Below are positions 6,924 through 9,117 of a DNA stretch of 9,117 nt, piece by piece. Location: NCBI GenBank assembly GCA_937889795.1, contig CALBZH010000891.1, positions 1 to 9,117 of the forward strand. The letters are read 5' to 3'. The DNA is from an uncultured Syntrophobacteraceae bacterium (GTDB taxonomy: Bacteria > Desulfobacterota > Syntrophobacteria > Syntrophobacterales > Syntrophobacteraceae). Within the stretch, counting starts at the first letter, position 1. Each line of letters opens with the position of its first letter. Made by a program: the position numbers and the translations under genes. The notes under the pieces are model-generated. The model saw only the letters and a list, made by a program, of their open reading frames with translations. It had not been told where the DNA came from and made no database searches.

Positions 6924-6952
6924 TAGACGGTTTTCCCAAGTCATCCTAAAAT
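6924..6952 (+). promoter_or_regulatory. Candidate sigma-70 promoter for radA
   Basis: TAGACG (6924-6929, 4 of 6 to TTGACA), a 17-base spacer and TAAAAT (6947-6952, 5 of 6 to TATAAT) give an expected start near 6959, about 46 bases before the radA ATG. The position is right for the gene, but the match is only moderate. Confidence 0.45.
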
Positions 6953-7004
6953 AGATCTGACTTTGGACAGTGGTGATGCTGTGTTGGGGACCAAGGGGAG
7001 AGCC

Positions 7005-8363
7005 ATGGCGGAGGAACGAACGATCTATCGCTGTCAGCAGTGTGGAGCCAGCAGCCCCAAGTGGGTGGGGCGTTGTCCGGGGTGTCAGACCTGGGACAGC
7101 ATGGTGGGGGAAGTCGTTTCGCGTCGTGCCGAAAAGGCCGGGAAAAAACATTCGGCTCGCGCGCAGGCCGTCAGACTTTCAGAGGTCGAGACGGCGGCCG
7201 ATCCTCGCGTACTCTCCGGTATCTCGGAATGGGACCGGGTGCTCGGGGGAGGTCTGGTACCCGGCTCCATGGTCCTTCTGGCGGGCGATCCGGGGATCGG
7301 GAAATCGACGCTGCTGCTGCAGGTGCTGGCAAGGCTTTCGGCGGAGCGCGCGGTCTTGTATGTTTCCGGGGAGGAGAGCCCTCAGCAGCTCAGGATCCGG
7401 GCTGAGCGCATCCAGGTGGGAGCCGCGGGACTGTATGTCCTGGCTGAAACGGCCCTTGAAGCGACCCTGGAGGCTTTGGATCGCGGATCCTTCGAAATTG
7501 TCGCCGTGGACTCCATTCAGACCATGAGCGCGCCCGGTCTCGATGTCTCACCGGGCTCCATCAGCCAGGTGCGGGAGTGTGCCTCGGAGCTCATGAGAAT
7601 TGCCAAGCAAAAACGGGTGAGTGTCTTCGTCGTCGGTCATGTCACCAAGGAAGGGGCCATTGCCGGCCCCAGGGCACTCGAGCACCTGGTGGACACGGTT
7701 CTCTACCTGGAAGGCGATCGCTCCCAGGCCTTCCGCATTCTGCGGGCCGTGAAGAATCGTTTCGGGTCCACCAATGAGATCGGGGTCTTCGAAATGAAGG
7801 AGATGGGGCTCGAAGAAGTCCTGAATCCTTCCGAGCTGCTGCTGGCCGAACGGCCGGTCGATGCGTCGGGCTCGGTCGTGGTCTGCTCGATGGAGGGCAC
7901 GCGCCCCCTTCTCGTGGAACTGCAGGCCCTCGTGAGCTCAACGGGGTGGGTCCAGCCCAGGCGCACCAGCATCGGTATCGACGCCAATCGGCTCTCCCTG
8001 CTGCTGGCGGTCATTGAAAAACGGCTTGGCTTCCACTTCGGCCAACAGGACGTTTTCGTCAATGTGGCCGGAGGGGTCAGACTGGTCGAGCCAGCGGCCG
8101 ACCTGGCCCTGATCGTGGCGATCGTGAGCAGCATTTTGGACCGTCCCCTCCCAAGGGACCTCGTGGTTTGGGGGGAAGTGGGACTCACGGGGGAAGTCCG
8201 TGGCGTCGCCCACGCCGCCCTGCGTGTTCAAGAGGCACACAAGCTCGGTTTTAGCAAGCACCTGATTCCCGGAACGAATGCCGAAAGGCTGGCGAAGGAG
8301 CTGGATGCCTCCTGCGTCGGAGTGCGCTCACTCCAGGAGATCATGACGTTTTTGTTTGATTGA
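7005..8363 (+). CDS. radA: DNA repair protein RadA/Sms
   Basis: RadA is a RecA-related hexameric ATPase that promotes branch migration at recombination intermediates and helps DNA repair. The 452-residue length matches the family (E. coli 460). A C4 zinc finger opens the protein: Cys10, Cys13, Cys24 and Cys27 in YRCQQCG and RCPGC. The RecA-like ATPase carries Walker A GDPGIGKST (94-102), the Walker B strand IVAVDS (165-170) and the RadA-specific KNRFG (250-254). The C-terminal Lon-protease-like domain follows (about 285-452, with FVNVAGGVRL and VVWGEVGLTGEVRG) without an obvious protease catalytic site. The frame opens earlier at a TTG at 6963, but the ATG at 7005 has a GGGGAGA ribosome site 6 bases upstream and gives the family N-terminus. 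It is divergent from trxA and apparently transcribed alone. Confidence 0.98.
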   Translation: MAEERTIYRCQQCGASSPKWVGRCPGCQTWDSMVGEVVSRRAEKAGKKHSARAQAVRLSEVETAADPRVLSGISEWDRVLGGGLVPGSMVLLAGDPGIGKSTLLLQVLARLSAERAVLYVSGEESPQQLRIRAERIQVGAAGLYVLAETALEATLEALDRGSFEIVAVDSIQTMSAPGLDVSPGSISQVRECASELMRIAKQKRVSVFVVGHVTKEGAIAGPRALEHLVDTVLYLEGDRSQAFRILRAVKNRFGSTNEIGVFEMKEMGLEEVLNPSELLLAERPVDASGSVVVCSMEGTRPLLVELQALVSSTGWVQPRRTSIGIDANRLSLLLAVIEKRLGFHFGQQDVFVNVAGGVRLVEPAADLALIVAIVSSILDRPLPRDLVVWGEVGLTGEVRGVAHAALRVQEAHKLGFSKHLIPGTNAERLAKELDASCVGVRSLQEIMTFLFD

Positions 8364-8432
8364 GGCTGTTGTGGAGACTCTCTGCTTGCTGTCATGCGTT
8401 TTCTGTGCTACCGAAATACATCTATAAATTTC

Positions 8433-8448
8433 AAGCTGTAAGCTTTTT
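8433..8448 (+). terminator. Weak terminator-like hairpin after radA
   Basis: AAGCT and AGCTT pair around a GTA loop and run into TTT, about 70 bases after the radA stop. The stem is only 5 bp and AT-rich, and the loop is tight, so it would be an inefficient terminator. No better candidate is visible after radA. Confidence 0.25.
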
Positions 8449-8710
8449 GGTGGCATCACATCGCGTACGGCGCCACGTGAGCCACTACGTATTCGAGCGT
8501 AATGCGAGACGTTTGATGTCGGATGAAGACCTCGTCGGCTTCGCATTGGCTCTGTCAGGCATTCGGAATCTGGCATCGTTCTCGCGCGGGTGCAGAAGGG
8601 GGTTGGCTTTGGGGCCCTGCTTCAAGGCCTTTGGCGGATGGGCGAGGAAGCAGTAGGAATCAGCGGTTTCCGAGAGGGTCTGGCTTATCCATGTACAACC
8701 TAAACTCAAA

Positions 8711-8717
8711 GGAGGGG
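8711..8717 (+). promoter_or_regulatory. Strong ribosome binding site for the exported protein at the right edge
   Basis: GGAGGGG, preceded by AAA, ends 9 bases before the ATG at 8727. It is the best Shine-Dalgarno match in the right part of the window. Together with the clean signal peptide behind it, it fixes the start. Confidence 0.7.
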
Positions 8718-8726
8718 TATACGAAC

Positions 8727-9117
8727 ATGAGCAAGAAGACGCGTCTGATGGTTGTGATTGCGCTGGGTTTTGCCTGCACGCTGCTTAGCTTTGGCTCCTC
8801 GATGGCTCTTGATCTCACGAGCGATCACTATTTCAAAGTTGGTGTCACTGGACCTGTGTCTGTGGTCGTCACGTCCCCCAACCTGGTCCTCGATGTGACC
8901 GTCACGAATCAATTGAACCCCTGCCCTTGGTGGGATTCAGAGTGTGATCCATTTCTGCCTCGCGGTGATGCTCCATGGTTGGGAAGTCTGCAGGTTCTCG
9001 TCGTTGATCCCTTCACCGGAGCGAGGGTGGCTGGGCCTCAGACAATTACTGTGAATGAGCAAATCCAATACCAGTACACGATCACTAGACAGATCACCGT
9101 TGCCATACCCATGCGGC
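8727..9117 (+). CDS. Exported protein of unknown function, 3' end outside window
   Basis: I do not recognise the family. 130 codons are visible before the right edge and no stop is reached. The N-terminus is a textbook Sec signal peptide: Lys3, Lys4 and Arg6, then a hydrophobic core (about 7-23), with likely signal peptidase I cleavage after SMA (25-27). There is no lipobox. The mature part starts LDLTSDHYFKVGVTGPVSV. It alternates short hydrophobic and polar stretches rich in Val and Thr (for example SVVVT and LVLDVTVTN), which suggests a beta-sandwich or beta-rich extracytoplasmic domain. Two cysteines, 66 and 73, in NPCPWWDSECD could form a disulfide, in a Trp- and Asp-rich loop. A second strand-like block follows (LGSLQVLVVDP and later VNEQIQYQYTIT). 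Strong ribosome site at 8711. Possibilities include a surface or pilus-like subunit or a periplasmic binding domain; none is supported further. Confidence 0.8.
   Translation, partial: MSKKTRLMVVIALGFACTLLSFGSSMALDLTSDHYFKVGVTGPVSVVVTSPNLVLDVTVTNQLNPCPWWDSECDPFLPRGDAPWLGSLQVLVVDPFTGARVAGPQTITVNEQIQYQYTITRQITVAIPMR

Larger units (their letters stand above)
6701..7004. other. Divergent trxA-radA intergenic region
   Basis: This 304-base region separates two genes transcribed away from each other. It holds the trxA leader and promoter, the radA leader with its GGGGAGA ribosome site just before 7005, and a plausible radA promoter. The heptamer TAGATCT occurs at 6835-6841 and 6952-6958, which may be chance. 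No gene is supported inside it. Confidence 0.6.
8364..8726. other. Intergenic stretch after radA with no convincing gene
   Basis: 363 bases separate radA from the next gene. A 98-codon plus-strand frame begins at a TTG overlapping the radA stop, and a 74-codon minus-strand frame overlaps it. Neither has a ribosome site or a recognisable motif, and both are rich in Arg, Ser and Cys, as non-coding GC-rich frames tend to be. The stretch holds the weak hairpin after radA. At 8571-8586 TGGCATCGTTCTCGCG has the GG-N10-GC spacing of a sigma-54 promoter, but its -12 box is poor (TCGCG against TTGCA). The 3' end holds the strong ribosome site of the following gene. It may be a decayed gene or repeat that I cannot identify. 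Confidence 0.5.

Noticed and set aside
6963..7004. RadA start at the upstream TTG
   Set aside because: The ATG at 7005 has GGGGAGA at good spacing and gives the normal RadA N-terminus, a few residues before the zinc finger.
8360..8656. 98-codon plus-strand gene overlapping the radA stop
   Set aside because: TTG start, no ribosome site, no motif, non-coding-like composition, and a competing frame on the other strand.

Overview
This GC-rich window is a chromosomal housekeeping segment. The gene order and protein sequences fit a Deltaproteobacterium (Desulfobacterota), possibly a Syntrophobacter-like lineage. That placement is inferred from the order trxA-(trxB remnant)-bamD-rho-rpmE-prfA-prmC-murA and from how the proteins look; no search was run. 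I see no phage, insertion sequence, CRISPR array, tRNA or rRNA.

From about 1 to 6700 every gene lies on the minus strand, so transcription runs right to left. In transcription order: trxA (thioredoxin), a broken remnant that looks like thioredoxin reductase (trxB), bamD (outer-membrane assembly lipoprotein), rho (transcription terminator), rpmE (ribosomal protein L31), prfA (release factor 1), prmC (release-factor methyltransferase) and murA (first committed step of peptidoglycan synthesis, cut by the left window edge). prfA and prmC form an enzyme-substrate pair: PrmC methylates the GGQ glutamine of RF1. prmC and murA are almost certainly translationally coupled. rpmE has its own near-consensus sigma-70 promoter just after rho, so the cluster is probably several overlapping transcription units. 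trxA also has a near-consensus promoter.

Around 7005 the direction changes. radA/sms (DNA repair, recombination branch migration) runs rightward, divergent from trxA across a 304-base region that carries promoters for both. Then comes a 363-base stretch with no convincing gene, and finally the start of an exported protein that I cannot assign to a family. It has a signal peptide and a beta-rich chain, and it is cut by the right edge.

The window looks ordinary overall. The points most worth checking are: (1) the internally deleted, frame-broken trxB remnant between trxA and bamD; (2) a strongly C-over-G-biased tract in the rho leader that looks like a Rho-utilisation site and sits inside a long-range inverted repeat, suggesting Rho autoregulation; (3) a perfect 12-bp palindrome at the predicted start of transcription of rpmE; (4) the unassigned exported protein at the right edge. 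I found no convincing new multi-gene system.
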